Below, in pieces: positions 52,636 through 61,730 of a DNA stretch of 64,000 nt; positions within the stretch are counted from its first letter, which is position 1, and each line of letters opens with the position of its first letter. The position numbers and the translations under genes were made by a program. Under the pieces are notes generated by a model, which ran no database searches, was not told where the DNA came from, and worked only from the letters and a program-made list of their open reading frames with translations. Location of the stretch: NCBI GenBank assembly GCA_009910795.1, contig VMEE01000052.1, forward strand, positions 124,001 to 188,000, read 5' to 3'. This DNA comes from Dehalobacter sp. CP. GTDB lineage: Bacteria; Bacillota_B; Desulfitobacteriia; Desulfitobacteriales; Syntrophobotulaceae.

Positions 52636-53133
52636 GTGAATGATGTTCCAGTCATATGTTTTGTTGCTGCGAAATCAGGTACCGGAAAGACAACTTTCTT
52701 GGAAAAGCTCATCAGAGAAATGACGGAACGCGGCTTCAAGGTCGGTGTGATCAAGAGCGATGCTCACCGCTTCAATATCGATCAACCAGGTAAAGACAGT
52801 TGGCGGTTTGCCGAGGCAGGTGCAAGATCTACGGCGATTATCGGGCCAGACCAATATGCTGTCATTCAGAAAACCGAGATGAAGAAAGATATTGAAGATG
52901 TGATTGCGATGATTGAAGACATCGATATCATCCTGGTTGAAGGATTCAAAATGTCCCAAAGACCACGGTTTGAAGTTGTACGAAGAGAAGTAGGCACCGC
53001 TATTGTTTCACCTTTGGAGAATTTAATTGGTGTTATCACGGATATCAATGATCTTGCAGTTCCGGTTCCGGTGATCGATATCAACGATTATCAAGCTGTA
53101 GCGGATTTTATCGTCGAGAAATATTTGTCTTAA
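52636..53133 (+). CDS. mobB: Molybdopterin-guanine dinucleotide biosynthesis protein B
   Basis: The 165-residue GTP-binding protein starts at GTG 52636 with GGGGGAGAG upstream; upstream open codons overlap moaB. It has the P-loop AAKSGTGKTTFLEKLIREM, the conserved VGVIKSDAHRFNIDQPGKDSWRFAEAGA, and DIILVEGFKMSQRPRFEVVRRE. MobB assists MobA in making the guanine dinucleotide form of the cofactor used by formate dehydrogenases and other DMSO-reductase family enzymes. mobA is not in the window. Coupled to the next gene by a 16-base gap. Confidence 0.93.
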   Translation: MNDVPVICFVAAKSGTGKTTFLEKLIREMTERGFKVGVIKSDAHRFNIDQPGKDSWRFAEAGARSTAIIGPDQYAVIQKTEMKKDIEDVIAMIEDIDIILVEGFKMSQRPRFEVVRREVGTAIVSPLENLIGVITDINDLAVPVPVIDINDYQAVADFIVEKYLS

Positions 53134-53149
53134 AGGAAGGGGTACCCGA

Positions 53150-53590
53150 ATGCCAAAAATAATTGCTGTCAATATTAGTGAAACAACAGGGGTTCCGAAG
53201 CAAGAAATTGAAAAAGGCTATTTTAAAGTGGATCATGGTTTAGTAGGGGATGCGCATGCTGCCAACTGGCACAGACAGGTCAGCTTGCTTGGGACAGAAA
53301 GTGTTGAAAAATTAAAACAGGCCGGACTCACCGGGCTGGATAACGGTAGATTTGCGGAAAACCTCACGACCGAAGGCATTATTCTGTATGAGCTTCCCAT
53401 TGGTACAAAGCTTAAAATCGGTGAGACGCTGATGGAAGTGACCCAGATCGGCAAACAATGCCATAACAGCGGATGCGCCATTAAACGGCTTGCCGGGGAC
53501 TGCGTGATGCCGCGTGAGGGGGTTTTTACCAAAGTCCTGTCTCCGGGATGGATTAAACCGGGGGACAGTATTGTGGTCGTGAAACAGTAA
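53150..53590 (+). CDS. MOSC domain protein
   Basis: This 146-residue protein is a stand-alone MOSC (Moco sulfurase C-terminal) domain: KGYFKVDHGLVGDAHAANWHRQVSLLGTESVEKL, GRFAENLTTEGIILYELPIGTKLKIGETLMEVTQIGKQCHNSGCAIKRLAGDCVMPREGVFTKVLSPGWIKPGDSI. The conserved cysteine in GKQCH and the second in GDCVMPREG fit sulfur carrying. MOSC proteins hand sulfur to the molybdenum site or reduce N-hydroxylated compounds. It is the last gene of the Moco operon, followed by a bidirectional terminator. Confidence 0.9.
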   Translation: MPKIIAVNISETTGVPKQEIEKGYFKVDHGLVGDAHAANWHRQVSLLGTESVEKLKQAGLTGLDNGRFAENLTTEGIILYELPIGTKLKIGETLMEVTQIGKQCHNSGCAIKRLAGDCVMPREGVFTKVLSPGWIKPGDSIVVVKQ

Positions 53591-53648
53591 ACCATTTTTA
53601 GCTATCGGTATACAACTAACCGGGCATTACGCTTACAAAAAAACAGAT

Positions 53649-53688
53649 AAAAAAGATAGTTGATAAAGTATTTCAGCTATCTTTTTTT
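53649..53688. terminator. Bidirectional terminator after the Moco operon
   Basis: AAAAAAGATAG and CTATCTTTTTT pair, with a TGA/TCA extension inside and T runs on both strands. It serves the converging MOSC and carbonic anhydrase genes. Confidence 0.85.
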
Positions 53689-53704
53689 ACGGCAAAGACA
53701 ATAA

Positions 53705-54190
53705 CTATATCGGGTATCCTTGAAAAAGATATTCCTGGCCTTTGGCCACGTACCTCTCTGCTATTTGGCGAATGGATATCAATTCTTCCGGGGTAATTTC
53801 TCTAATTACCCTGGCGGGAGAGCCAAGAATCAGTGATTTTGGAGGAAATATCTTTCTTTCCGGGACCAGGGAGCCAGCGCCCACAATCGAATTTTCACCA
53901 ATGACAGCTTCGTTCATGATGATTGCACCCATCCCGATCAGAGAGCCTTTACGAATCGTACAACTGTGGAGGATACAACCATGGCCGACAGAAACCTCAT
54001 CTTCAATAAGTGTCGGCAGATCGGTATTCACATGGATAACACTTAAGTCCTGAATGTTTGTTCTTTGACCGATGGTAATCGGGGCAATATCTCCGCGCAG
54101 AACACAATTGAACCAGATACTTGCGTGGTCCCCGATGGTTACGCTGCCAATGATTTTTGCGCCGTCCGCCACATAGACAGTTTCTGCCAC
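53705..54190 (-). CDS. Gamma carbonic anhydrase family protein
   Basis: The 161-residue protein is a left-handed beta helix made of hexapeptide repeats (VADGAKIIGSVTIGDHASIWFNCVLRGDIAPITIGQRTNIQDLSVIHVN ... VSVGHGCILHSCTIRKGSLIGMGAIIMNEAVIGENSIVGAGSLV). The three zinc histidines of the family lie in SVIHVN, VSVGHGC and ILHSC. It starts at GTG 54190, but the family usually has about 10 more residues (GVRP... is readable in frame before it, up to a TGA), so the true start is uncertain. Many members are not active carbonic anhydrases. Monocistronic. Confidence 0.88.
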   Translation of the reverse strand: MAETVYVADGAKIIGSVTIGDHASIWFNCVLRGDIAPITIGQRTNIQDLSVIHVNTDLPTLIEDEVSVGHGCILHSCTIRKGSLIGMGAIIMNEAVIGENSIVGAGSLVPERKIFPPKSLILGSPARVIREITPEELISIRQIAERYVAKGQEYLFQGYPI

Positions 54191-54465
54191 CGACGGCCTA
54201 ACGCCCCGATGGAATGATCATAGGATTGCTTGCTCCCTGCTTTTTATCTTTTAAAATATTATAGATTCCAGGACAGCTTTTGTCGAGAAGGGCCTGCCGC
54301 TAAAAGCTTGGCACCAGTCAAATTTTCTTGAAAAACAAGCAAACCCTTAAGTTGCTGTTTATTTTAGGTGTAAGTTAGGTTATATTAATAGGGATGTTTA
54401 AGAATGTTTGGAAATAACAAAGAAGTATGTTGTTACAACAACTAAAAAATAAGGAGCAGCTCCTG

Positions 54466-55893
54466 ATGAAAATCCGTTTCTACCTGGCGCTTTGGACAGG
54501 AAAAATCGTATTGATATTGATGCGGCTTTTGGGGAAGAAAGGCACAACCTTCCCTGGATTTATTGCGCTTAAGATTTGCCCCAATATTATTGGCCTTTTG
54601 GCTTCCAGTTTTGCGGAAGGCGCGGTGATTATTACGGGAACCAACGGCAAAACGACAACGAACAACCTACTCGCTTCCATCCTGAAGACAGCCGGAAAAA
54701 AGATTGCTTTTAACCGGGAAGGGGCCAATATGCTTACGGGGATTACAGGAGCATTACTGCAGAATACTACATTTGCCGGCATGCCGCAAGCTTCTGTCCT
54801 GCTGCTCGAAGTGGATGAGGCTACACTGCCGGGGCTATGCAGGCAGCTGACTCCACGGCTTGCTGTGATTACGAATTTCTTTCGGGATCAGTTGGATAGG
54901 TATGGCGAATTGGATACGACGATCAAGCTGGTAAAAGAGTCGCTGCCTGTTGCAACAGAACTGGTGCTGAATGCGGATGATCCGCTAGTTGCTCAGATCG
55001 GAACCGGCCGGAAAGGTGTATTTTACTTTGGGGTAAGCACACTGCCCACAAGCTCTGCCGACAGCACGGAAACGCGGGAAGGACGATACTGTTCGCACTG
55101 TGGTCAGGAATTGTCTTACACGCTGTTTCATTACGGTCAGTTAGGGTACTATAGGTGTCCTGGCTGCGGTTTCAGCCGGCCTGATCCTTATATTGAAACG
55201 AAAGAAGTCAAAGTGGAAAGCAGGGAGATCTCGTTCAGGATAGATGATGACCATGACGACCGCGTCTATCAGGTACCTTTGCAAGGGTATTATAATCTGT
55301 ATAACGCACTGGCAGCTTTCTGTGCTGCGGACCGTCTGCAGATATCCAGAGAGGATATTGGTGCCGGACTGAACCGGTATGTTTCCGATGCCGGGCGAAT
55401 GGAACAGTTTTCGCTTCCCGGATGTGAGGCAACGTTGACCCTGGTGAAAAATCCAACAGGTTTTAATCAGGTCATCCATACCATTGCAGAACTGCCTCGG
55501 TCTGTCCGCTTGCTGATTGCGATTAACGATCTGGCGGCCGATGGCCGGGATATATCTTGGTTATGGGATGTCGACTTTGAAATTTTGGCTTTGCGTCAGG
55601 ATGACGTGAAACAAATCATATGCTCCGGTTTAAGAGCTGAGGACATGGCTTTGCGACTGAAGTATGCCGGAATTAAGGAAGACAGAATTACAATGGAACA
55701 TTCTCTGGAAAAAGCGGTGGAGATGCTGGAACAGCCAAGCGCCAACACGGTGTCAGCGGTTGAGGCGGCTGCAAGCATAGCAGAGGGAGAAGCCGTATTT
55801 ATTTTGCCAACCTACACTGCCCTTTTCCCGATGCGGGATATTCTGGTGAGAAGAAAAACCGGAGAAAAACAGCGTAAGGCGGTAAATATATGA
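54466..55893 (+). CDS. murT: Lipid II isoglutaminyl synthase subunit MurT
   Basis: ATG 54466 has AAGGAG 9 bases upstream (475 residues). MurT is a Mur-ligase-like ATPase that, with GatD, amidates the D-glutamate of lipid II. It has the ATP site VIITGTNGKTTTNNLLASIL, EVDEATLP, TNFFRDQLDRYGELD, LNADDPL and a four-cysteine zinc ribbon inserted in the middle domain (RYCSHCGQE ... YYRCPGCGF), which is characteristic of MurT. The C-terminal DUF1727 domain (VKNPTGFNQVI, LLIAINDLAADGRDISWLWDVDFE) contacts GatD. gatD overlaps by 4 bases (ATGA). Confidence 0.95.
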   Translation: MKIRFYLALWTGKIVLILMRLLGKKGTTFPGFIALKICPNIIGLLASSFAEGAVIITGTNGKTTTNNLLASILKTAGKKIAFNREGANMLTGITGALLQNTTFAGMPQASVLLLEVDEATLPGLCRQLTPRLAVITNFFRDQLDRYGELDTTIKLVKESLPVATELVLNADDPLVAQIGTGRKGVFYFGVSTLPTSSADSTETREGRYCSHCGQELSYTLFHYGQLGYYRCPGCGFSRPDPYIETKEVKVESREISFRIDDDHDDRVYQVPLQGYYNLYNALAAFCAADRLQISREDIGAGLNRYVSDAGRMEQFSLPGCEATLTLVKNPTGFNQVIHTIAELPRSVRLLIAINDLAADGRDISWLWDVDFEILALRQDDVKQIICSGLRAEDMALRLKYAGIKEDRITMEHSLEKAVEMLEQPSANTVSAVEAAASIAEGEAVFILPTYTALFPMRDILVRRKTGEKQRKAVNI

Positions 55894-56690
55894 AGCTCAC
55901 CATTTTTCATCTTTATCCGGATTTGCTTGATTTATACGGCGACAGGGGAAATGTTCTGGCGCTGGCTGCCAGATGCAGGTGGCGCGGCATTGATGTCGAG
56001 ATACGCAGAATATCTTTGGGGGAAGAAATGGATTTCTCCGAGGCGGATATTCTTTTTCTAGGGGGCGGTTCAGACCGGGAGCAAAGCCTTTTGGTTCAGG
56101 ATTTAAGCACCAGATCCTCAGAACTTAAAGCAGCGATCGACGATGGACTTGTCATGCTGACCATTTGCGGCGGTTACCAGCTTTTGGGGCTGTATTATCA
56201 GACCGGAGACGGGAAAAAAATTCCGGGCCTGGGTATCCTGGACCTCTATACCATTGCCGGAAACAAACGACTGATTGGCAATGTCATTGTTGAAATGTCA
56301 CCTGAGCTTCTGAGTTCCGTGTCGGGAAACATTATCCGGCAGACCGATGGCGTTGAGGTGTTCAATACCATGGTCGGATTTGAGAACCATTCCGGGAAGA
56401 CCTATCTTGGATCAGAGCTGAATCCCTTGGGAAGAGCGCTGAGGGGTTATGGCAATAACGGAGAGGATTTACAGGAGGGTGTATGGTATAAAAATGTTTT
56501 CGGGACTTACCTCCATGGACCGTTGCTGCCGAAGAATCCCCATATTACCGACCTGCTGCTGGGACTGGCGACAAAAAGAAAGGATCCGGCTTATCAGCTG
56601 GAAATCCTGGGAGATTCTCTGGAAAAAGCAGCGCATCATGCGATTATTGAGCGTTTTCTCACGGCAGGATCCAGGGCAGGAGCCAAATAG
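55890..56690 (+). CDS. gatD: Lipid II isoglutaminyl synthase glutaminase subunit GatD
   Basis: The 266-residue class I glutamine amidotransferase (CobB/CobQ-like) supplies ammonia to MurT. Active-site residues are visible: the nucleophile Cys in LVMLTICGGYQLLG and the His in FGTYLHGPLLPKNP. The N-terminus HLYPDLLDLYGDRGNVLALAARCRWRG is typical of GatD. It overlaps the murT stop by 4 bases, as in other Firmicutes. The amidated cell wall is a property of Gram-positive lineages. Confidence 0.95.
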   Translation: MKLTIFHLYPDLLDLYGDRGNVLALAARCRWRGIDVEIRRISLGEEMDFSEADILFLGGGSDREQSLLVQDLSTRSSELKAAIDDGLVMLTICGGYQLLGLYYQTGDGKKIPGLGILDLYTIAGNKRLIGNVIVEMSPELLSSVSGNIIRQTDGVEVFNTMVGFENHSGKTYLGSELNPLGRALRGYGNNGEDLQEGVWYKNVFGTYLHGPLLPKNPHITDLLLGLATKRKDPAYQLEILGDSLEKAAHHAIIERFLTAGSRAGAK

Positions 56691-56849
56691 GATTGAAACA
56701 GGAAAAAATTACATGATCAAAACCAGAAAGAATTATTGAATATTGCTTGTACCCGGCCGTGTCTTCGTTGACACTTTAGAGGGTGAGTCGCTATAATAAA
56801 ATAGGATTGCTTAATGGGGCCTTCCGTGGCCATGAAGGGGGTGCCTTGC

Positions 56850-57137
56850 TTGGCAGAGACTAGGCGTATTGTTGTATGTTTGCCGGAAAGCATTATTGAG
56901 GAAGTAGACGAAATCGTATCGTCAGAGAAGTTAAACCGGAGTGATTTTATCAAAGAAGCTGTTTACAGTGTATTGATTGAACGGCGAAAAGCAGGAATAC
57001 GAGAGCAGATGCGGCAGGGATATGTTGAGATGGCTCAAATCAACCTGTCGATGGCAGTAGATTTATGCCAGGCTGAAGAAGAGGCAACCATGCGTTATGA
57101 AGGGAAACTAGCTTGGAGTGTCGGGTATGAGTATTAA
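56850..57137 (+). CDS. Antitoxin of MazEF type (EndoAI-like, ribbon-helix-helix)
   Basis: TTG 56850 (AAGGGGG 8 bases upstream) gives 95 residues. The N-terminal half is a ribbon-helix-helix DNA-binding fold ([39 protein letters not shown]), like EndoAI of Bacillus. The C-terminal part ([28 protein letters not shown]) would wrap and block the toxin. The toxin gene overlaps its end by 11 bases, giving strict coupling. It probably represses its own operon with the toxin. Chromosomal pairs like this are common next to alr; here it lies after gatD. Confidence 0.85.
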   Translation: MAETRRIVVCLPESIIEEVDEIVSSEKLNRSDFIKEAVYSVLIERRKAGIREQMRQGYVEMAQINLSMAVDLCQAEEEATMRYEGKLAWSVGYEY

Positions 57138-57477
57138 ACGCGGGGAGATTTTTTATGCGGAACTAAACCCCGTTGTAGGTTCTGAACAAGGCGGCACCAG
57201 GCCGGTCTTGGTTATTCAGAATGATATTGGAAACCAGTATAGCCCGACAACAATTATCGCAGCAATTACATCCCAGATTTCAAAAGCCAAACTGCCGACC
57301 CATGTGGAAGTCAAAGCGAAACGAAGTGGTTTGGAAAGAGATTCTGTTATTTTGACTGAACAAATCAGAACGATCGATAAGAGCCGTTTGAAGGAAAAAG
57401 TCGCAGTGCTCGACGAGGAAGTAATGCTCAGGGTTGATGAAGCTATTGAAATAAGCCTTGGGCTGACGGAGATCTGA
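57127..57477 (+). CDS. mRNA interferase MazF/EndoA (toxin)
   Basis: ATG 57127 has GGAG 9 bases upstream and lies inside the end of the antitoxin gene. The 116-residue protein has the MazF/NdoA pattern: [84 protein letters not shown]. Members cut single-stranded RNA at UACAU-type sites and are usually kept silent by the antitoxin. The Arg of GGTRPVLV and Thr/Ser of TSQ in the active region are intact. A terminator follows. Confidence 0.92.
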   Translation: MSIKRGEIFYAELNPVVGSEQGGTRPVLVIQNDIGNQYSPTTIIAAITSQISKAKLPTHVEVKAKRSGLERDSVILTEQIRTIDKSRLKEKVAVLDEEVMLRVDEAIEISLGLTEI

Positions 57478-57521
57478 AGGATTTCAATGGATGAGGCCAA
57501 ATTACATAGTACGGAATAACG

Positions 57522-57557
57522 CAGCGTACAGGCTTCTAACACCTGACGCTGTTTTTT
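57522..57557 (+). terminator. Terminator after mazEF
   Basis: CAGCGT-a-CAGG pairs with CCTG-ACGCTG, followed by six T. A single bulged A interrupts the 10-bp stem. Confidence 0.8.
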
Positions 57558-57571
57558 ATACGGAGGGGAGA

Positions 57572-57623
57572 CATGGGGACGTTTCTTTTATCCCCTCGAG
57601 GGGATAAAAGAAACGTCCCCATG
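57572..57623. repeat. Perfect 52-bp palindrome before tex
   Basis: Two 26-base arms are exact reverse complements with no spacer, centred between 57597 and 57598 (core CCCCTCGAGGGG). The arm contains GGGGACGTTTCTTTTATCCCC, a style known in REP-like palindromes of Firmicutes. No transposase is nearby. It is 28 bases before the tex ATG and may be transcribed in the tex leader. Confidence 0.9.
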
Positions 57624-57650
57624 TTCCCATGATTGGAGGAAAAAATAATA

Positions 57651-59789
57651 ATGGACTTTATTAGCGTCATTTCGAGGGAGTTAGGATTGAGAACCTGGCA
57701 GGTCGGGGAAACGGTAAAGCTCCTGGACCAGGGGAATACCATTCCGTTTATTGCACGCTACCGCAAAGAAGCAACCGGAGAATTGGATGAAACTGTACTC
57801 AGAACCATAGCAGATCGGCTGGAATATATCCGGAACCTGGAGCTCAGAAAAGAGGAAGTCATCCGCTTGATTAACGAACAGGGCAAGCTAGATGACGGTT
57901 TAAGATCCAAAATAGAAGCTGCCGCCAAACTGCAGGAAGTCGAAGACTTGTACCGGCCGTACAAGCAGAAAAAAAGAACCAGAGCCTCGATAGCCAGAGA
58001 AAAGGGTTTGGAGCCTCTGGCGGATTGGTTATTTAACCAGCCTGCCAAAGGAAGTCTACAGGAAGAGGCCGCTAAGTATCTTAATCCCGATTTGAATGTC
58101 CATGATGCTGCTGAGGCCTTGAGCGGAGCCCGGGATATAATTGCCGAGAACGTTTCCGATGATGCGGAAACAAGAAAACTAGTTCGGACCAGGATCTATG
58201 AATGGGCAGAAATTACAGCCAAAGCGAAAAAAGAAGAGCGTTCGCCGTATGAGATGTACTATGAATATAAGGAACCTGTCCGTAAAATTCCGCCGCACCG
58301 GGTTCTGGCTTTGAACAGAGGAGAAAAGGAGGAATTCCTTTCCGTAGGGCTTGAGATTGAAGCGGATAAGATTCTGCAATTACTGGAAAAGAAATACCTG
58401 CAGGGAGGCCCCTGTCAGGAGTTGATGAAAGAGGCCTTGCAGGATAGCTATAAGCGGCTGATCTACCCATCGATCGAAAGGGAGATCCGGGCCGAGATTA
58501 CCAGCAGGGCAGGAGAACAAGCTGTCAAGGTGTTTTCCGCCAACTTGCGGCAGCTTCTGCTGCAGCCGCCGGTAAGAGATAAAGTGATCATGGGGCTCGA
58601 TCCCGGTTACAGGACAGGCTGCAAGTGGGCGCTGATCGATGATACAGGAAAACTTGGAGAGGTAGGGGTGATCTATCCAAACCCTCCACAGAATAAAAAG
58701 AAAGAAGCCAAACAGCTCATTGCCAAAGTGGTGGAGCAGTATGGCGTCCAGATTATTGCAATCGGCAATGGAACGGCTTCCCGCGAAACGGAGGAGCTCG
58801 TCACCGAATTCATCCGGGAAAGCGGACGTCCGTTGGAATATATTATTGTCAGCGAGGCAGGGGCTTCGGTTTATTCGGCTTCGCCACTGGCCAAAGAGGA
58901 ATTTCCGGATTTTGATCTTTCGCTGAGAAGTGCGGTATCCATCGCCCGCAGACTGCAGGATCCTTTGGCTGAGCTTGTCAAGATTGAACCGAAAGCAATC
59001 GGTGTTGGTCAGTACCAGCATGATATCCAGCCTAAGGTTTTGGAAAGCTCGCTGGGCGGTGTCGTCGAATCCTGCGTCAATACAGTCGGAGTCAACTTGA
59101 ATACGGCTTCTCCGTCTATTCTGAAATTTGTCTCCGGATTGAATTATACAGTCGCCAAAAATATTGTTTCCTACAGGGAGAAGAACGGCAAATTTCGTTG
59201 CAGAGAAGAACTGAAGAAGGTATCCCGGCTCGGGGAGCAGACCTATATTCAATGTGCCGGTTTTATCCGGCTGCCGGATGGAGATAATTGTCTGGAGAAC
59301 ACACCAGTTCATCCAGAGTCTTATGATGTCGCCTCGGCAATCCTGAAGAAAGCCAATTTGACAGCGATGGACCTCAAAACGAATCCGGAGCAGGTGCGCG
59401 CTGCGCTGGGAGGTTTCAGTGCTGAGGGGTTGGCTGCGGAACTTCAGGCAGGCGTACCGACCGTTAAAGATATTCTCGAGGCTTTGCTGAGACCGGGGAG
59501 GGATCCGCGTGAGGACCTGCCGCGCCCACTGCTGCGTCAGGATATCACCAAATTGGAGGACCTGCAGGTAGGAATAAGTCTGGAAGGGACGGTCAGGAAC
59601 ATTGTTGACTTTGGCGCATTCGTCGATATTGGCGTCAAGAATGACGGATTGGTTCATATCTCGGAACTCAGCAACAGTTATGTCAGACATCCGATGGAAG
59701 TTATCTCGGTCGGCGATATCGTGAAGGTCAGAGTCCTCGGTATCGATCACGCCAGAGGTCGAGTCAGCCTCTCGATGAAGGATATTTAA
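57651..59789 (+). CDS. tex: Tex family RNA-binding transcription factor
   Basis: ATG 57651 has GGAGGA 10 bases upstream (712 residues). Order of domains: N-terminal helical Tex region (TIPFIARYRKEATGELDETVLRTI), YqgF-like RNase H fold (KVIMGLDPGYRTGCKWALIDDTGKL ... AIGNGTASRETEELV), helix-hairpin-helix (VSGLNYTVAKNIVSYREKNGKFRCREELKKVSRLGEQTYIQCAGFIRLPDG) and C-terminal S1 domain (GTVRNIVDFGAFVDIGVKNDGLVHISELS). Tex proteins bind RNA and affect transcription and stress responses. It appears monocistronic. The 52-bp palindrome precedes it. Confidence 0.95.
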   Translation: MDFISVISRELGLRTWQVGETVKLLDQGNTIPFIARYRKEATGELDETVLRTIADRLEYIRNLELRKEEVIRLINEQGKLDDGLRSKIEAAAKLQEVEDLYRPYKQKKRTRASIAREKGLEPLADWLFNQPAKGSLQEEAAKYLNPDLNVHDAAEALSGARDIIAENVSDDAETRKLVRTRIYEWAEITAKAKKEERSPYEMYYEYKEPVRKIPPHRVLALNRGEKEEFLSVGLEIEADKILQLLEKKYLQGGPCQELMKEALQDSYKRLIYPSIEREIRAEITSRAGEQAVKVFSANLRQLLLQPPVRDKVIMGLDPGYRTGCKWALIDDTGKLGEVGVIYPNPPQNKKKEAKQLIAKVVEQYGVQIIAIGNGTASRETEELVTEFIRESGRPLEYIIVSEAGASVYSASPLAKEEFPDFDLSLRSAVSIARRLQDPLAELVKIEPKAIGVGQYQHDIQPKVLESSLGGVVESCVNTVGVNLNTASPSILKFVSGLNYTVAKNIVSYREKNGKFRCREELKKVSRLGEQTYIQCAGFIRLPDGDNCLENTPVHPESYDVASAILKKANLTAMDLKTNPEQVRAALGGFSAEGLAAELQAGVPTVKDILEALLRPGRDPREDLPRPLLRQDITKLEDLQVGISLEGTVRNIVDFGAFVDIGVKNDGLVHISELSNSYVRHPMEVISVGDIVKVRVLGIDHARGRVSLSMKDI

Positions 59790-59990
59790 TAAATCATTCT
59801 TGAAATAACTTCATACAAAGAGTAACATTCAGGCATGCAGATCTTCTGAAAAAACTCTATAAATCAGTCTGGGGGCCACAGTTTCGTGGTGAGCGCAGCA
59901 TGGACGACGGCACAGGAAGCGTGAAGGCGTTTGAATAGCCATTATAAATGTATTTGTACGATAATACCTTAAAGTGAGGAAATATTTCAT

Positions 59991-61214
59991 ATGAGCAATC
60001 AACAGATCATTATTGCCGGCGGAAATATCAAGCCGATGACCGGAGAGCCTGAATTTACAGGGAGTATTTTGGTTAAAGACAGTAAAATTGCAACAATTAG
60101 GAAGCATTCGGTTGCGGAGACAGATGAAGACGAAGAAAGTGCGTTCAGAGAAATGTTCGGCCTAAGTACAGAAGAGCCGGTACATATTGTGTCTGCCAGG
60201 GGAAAATGGGTTTTGCCTGGTTTCATTGATGCGCACTGCCACGTCGGGATTGGAGAAGAAATCTATCAGCATGAAGGTGACGACCTGAATGAAATGACGG
60301 ATCCACTAACCCCCGAACTTCGCGCGATTGACGGAATCCATCCTGAAGATGAAGGCTTCAGGGATGCACGGCTCGGAGGAGTCACCGCTGCGTTTACCTG
60401 CCCCGGAAGCGCAAATGTCATTGGGGGTACAGGTGTTGTTGTCAAAACGGCGGGCCGTGTGGTCGAAGAAATGATTCTGAGAGATCCTGCAGGACTCAAA
60501 ATTGCGTTCGGTGAAAACCCAAAATCTGTATACGGAGAACAGAAAAAAATGCCTATGACGCGGATGGGAACCGCAGCCTTGCTCCGGCAGGCGTTGGTAG
60601 ATGCTCAAAATTATCGGGAGAAACTGGAACAAGGCCAAAAGGATTTGGACAAACTTCCTGAACGGGACCTCGGGCTCGAAACCATCAATCTTGTACTGGA
60701 CAAAAAAATACCGCTCAGAGCGCATGCCCACAGGACAGATGATATCATGACTGCTATCCGCATAGCCCGCGAGTTTGACGTGGATCTTGTTCTGGATCAC
60801 TGTACTGAAGGGCATAAAATTGCCGATGTTCTTCAGCAGTATGGCTATCCAGCGGCTGTAGGTCCTTCTTTCACAAACAGGGCTAAAGTAGAGCTTAAAG
60901 ATAAAACATTCAGCACACCGGGAGTATTGAACAAAGCAGGACTTAAAATAGCGATCATCACTGATCATTCCGTTACCCCTATCGAGCATCTGCCGCTGTG
61001 TGCAGCGATGGCTGTCCGCAACGGACTTGAGGAAGAAGACGCACTGAAAGCAATCACGATCTGGCCGGCTGAAATACTCGGGGTAGCTGACAGAGTCGGA
61101 TCTTTGGAAGTAGGAAAAGATGCTGATATTGTCGTATGGGAGGGCAAGCCGCTCAGTTTTGAGGCCACGCCCCATACAGTATTGATCAACGGTTTGATCG
61201 TAAAGCCCGAGTGA
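59991..61214 (+). CDS. Amidohydrolase family protein (imidazolonepropionase-like)
   Basis: The 407-residue metal-dependent hydrolase has the amidohydrolase motif set: VLPGFIDAHCHVGIG (HxH), RAHAHRTDDI, DLVLDHCTEGHKIAD, IITDHSV with the catalytic Asp, and the composite beta-sandwich formed by the two ends (GSLEVGKDADIVVWEGKPL). It resembles the group of imidazolonepropionase-like hydrolases of unassigned substrate that are common in Clostridia. Start ATG 59991 has GTGAGG at moderate spacing. The tsaE frame begins a few bases later, so it may be transcribed with the tsa genes. Confidence 0.85.
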   Translation: MSNQQIIIAGGNIKPMTGEPEFTGSILVKDSKIATIRKHSVAETDEDEESAFREMFGLSTEEPVHIVSARGKWVLPGFIDAHCHVGIGEEIYQHEGDDLNEMTDPLTPELRAIDGIHPEDEGFRDARLGGVTAAFTCPGSANVIGGTGVVVKTAGRVVEEMILRDPAGLKIAFGENPKSVYGEQKKMPMTRMGTAALLRQALVDAQNYREKLEQGQKDLDKLPERDLGLETINLVLDKKIPLRAHAHRTDDIMTAIRIAREFDVDLVLDHCTEGHKIADVLQQYGYPAAVGPSFTNRAKVELKDKTFSTPGVLNKAGLKIAIITDHSVTPIEHLPLCAAMAVRNGLEEEDALKAITIWPAEILGVADRVGSLEVGKDADIVVWEGKPLSFEATPHTVLINGLIVKPE

Positions 61215-61231
61215 GACGGGAGCGTGAAAAT

Positions 61232-61657
61232 ATGGAACGGCTGATTGAATCGAGAAGTTCTGAGGAGACTTTTCTTCTCGGGAAACAGCTCGGACAAAGT
61301 ATCCGGGAAGGCACGGTCATCTGTCTTTATGGAGATTTGGGCTCGGGCAAAACCGTCCTGGCCAAAGGGCTCGGTGAAGGACTGGGGGTTACAGACACCA
61401 TGACAAGTCCGACATTTACCCTGATTCAGGAATACAGTACCAAAATTGATGGACTGAAACTGATTCATATGGATTTATACAGGCTCCGCTACCCGGAAGA
61501 AGCAGAAATCATTGGTGTCGCCGATTATTTCCGGGATGACTGTGTCTGTCTGCTGGAATGGCCGGAAATCATCGTGGATTTACTGCCGGAAGACAGGTTC
61601 GAAATCAGAATTCAGGGAAGTGGTGATCAAACACGTTTAATTATGCTCAATTTTTGA
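61232..61657 (+). CDS. tsaE: tRNA threonylcarbamoyladenosine biosynthesis ATPase TsaE
   Basis: The 141-residue protein has the Walker A motif LYGDLGSGKTVLAKGLGEGLGV, SPTFTLIQEY and HMDLYRLRYPEEAEIIGVADYF, all diagnostic of TsaE, the ATPase that resets the TsaB-TsaD complex making t6A37 on tRNA. ATG 61232 has GGGAG upstream; a GTG at 61211 overlapping the amidohydrolase stop is an alternative. Next in line are tsaB, rimI and tsaD. Confidence 0.95.
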   Translation: MERLIESRSSEETFLLGKQLGQSIREGTVICLYGDLGSGKTVLAKGLGEGLGVTDTMTSPTFTLIQEYSTKIDGLKLIHMDLYRLRYPEEAEIIGVADYFRDDCVCLLEWPEIIVDLLPEDRFEIRIQGSGDQTRLIMLNF

Positions 61658-61730
61658 CATCATACTTGCTAAAAAGCTTTAGAATAAATCTGTGGTCCTA
61701 AGAAAAAAATAATTAAGAGCAGTGAGGCTT

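Noticed and set aside
54301..54330. TTGGCACC sequence before murT as a sigma-54 promoter
   Set aside because: No GC dinucleotide at the -12 position.
58380..59750. 456-codon open frame antisense to tex
   Set aside because: It mirrors the codon usage of tex, has no ribosome binding site or recognisable domain, and tex itself is complete with all motifs.
60306..61175. 289-codon open frame antisense to the amidohydrolase gene
   Set aside because: Shadow of the real gene; no start signal and an unlikely residue composition.
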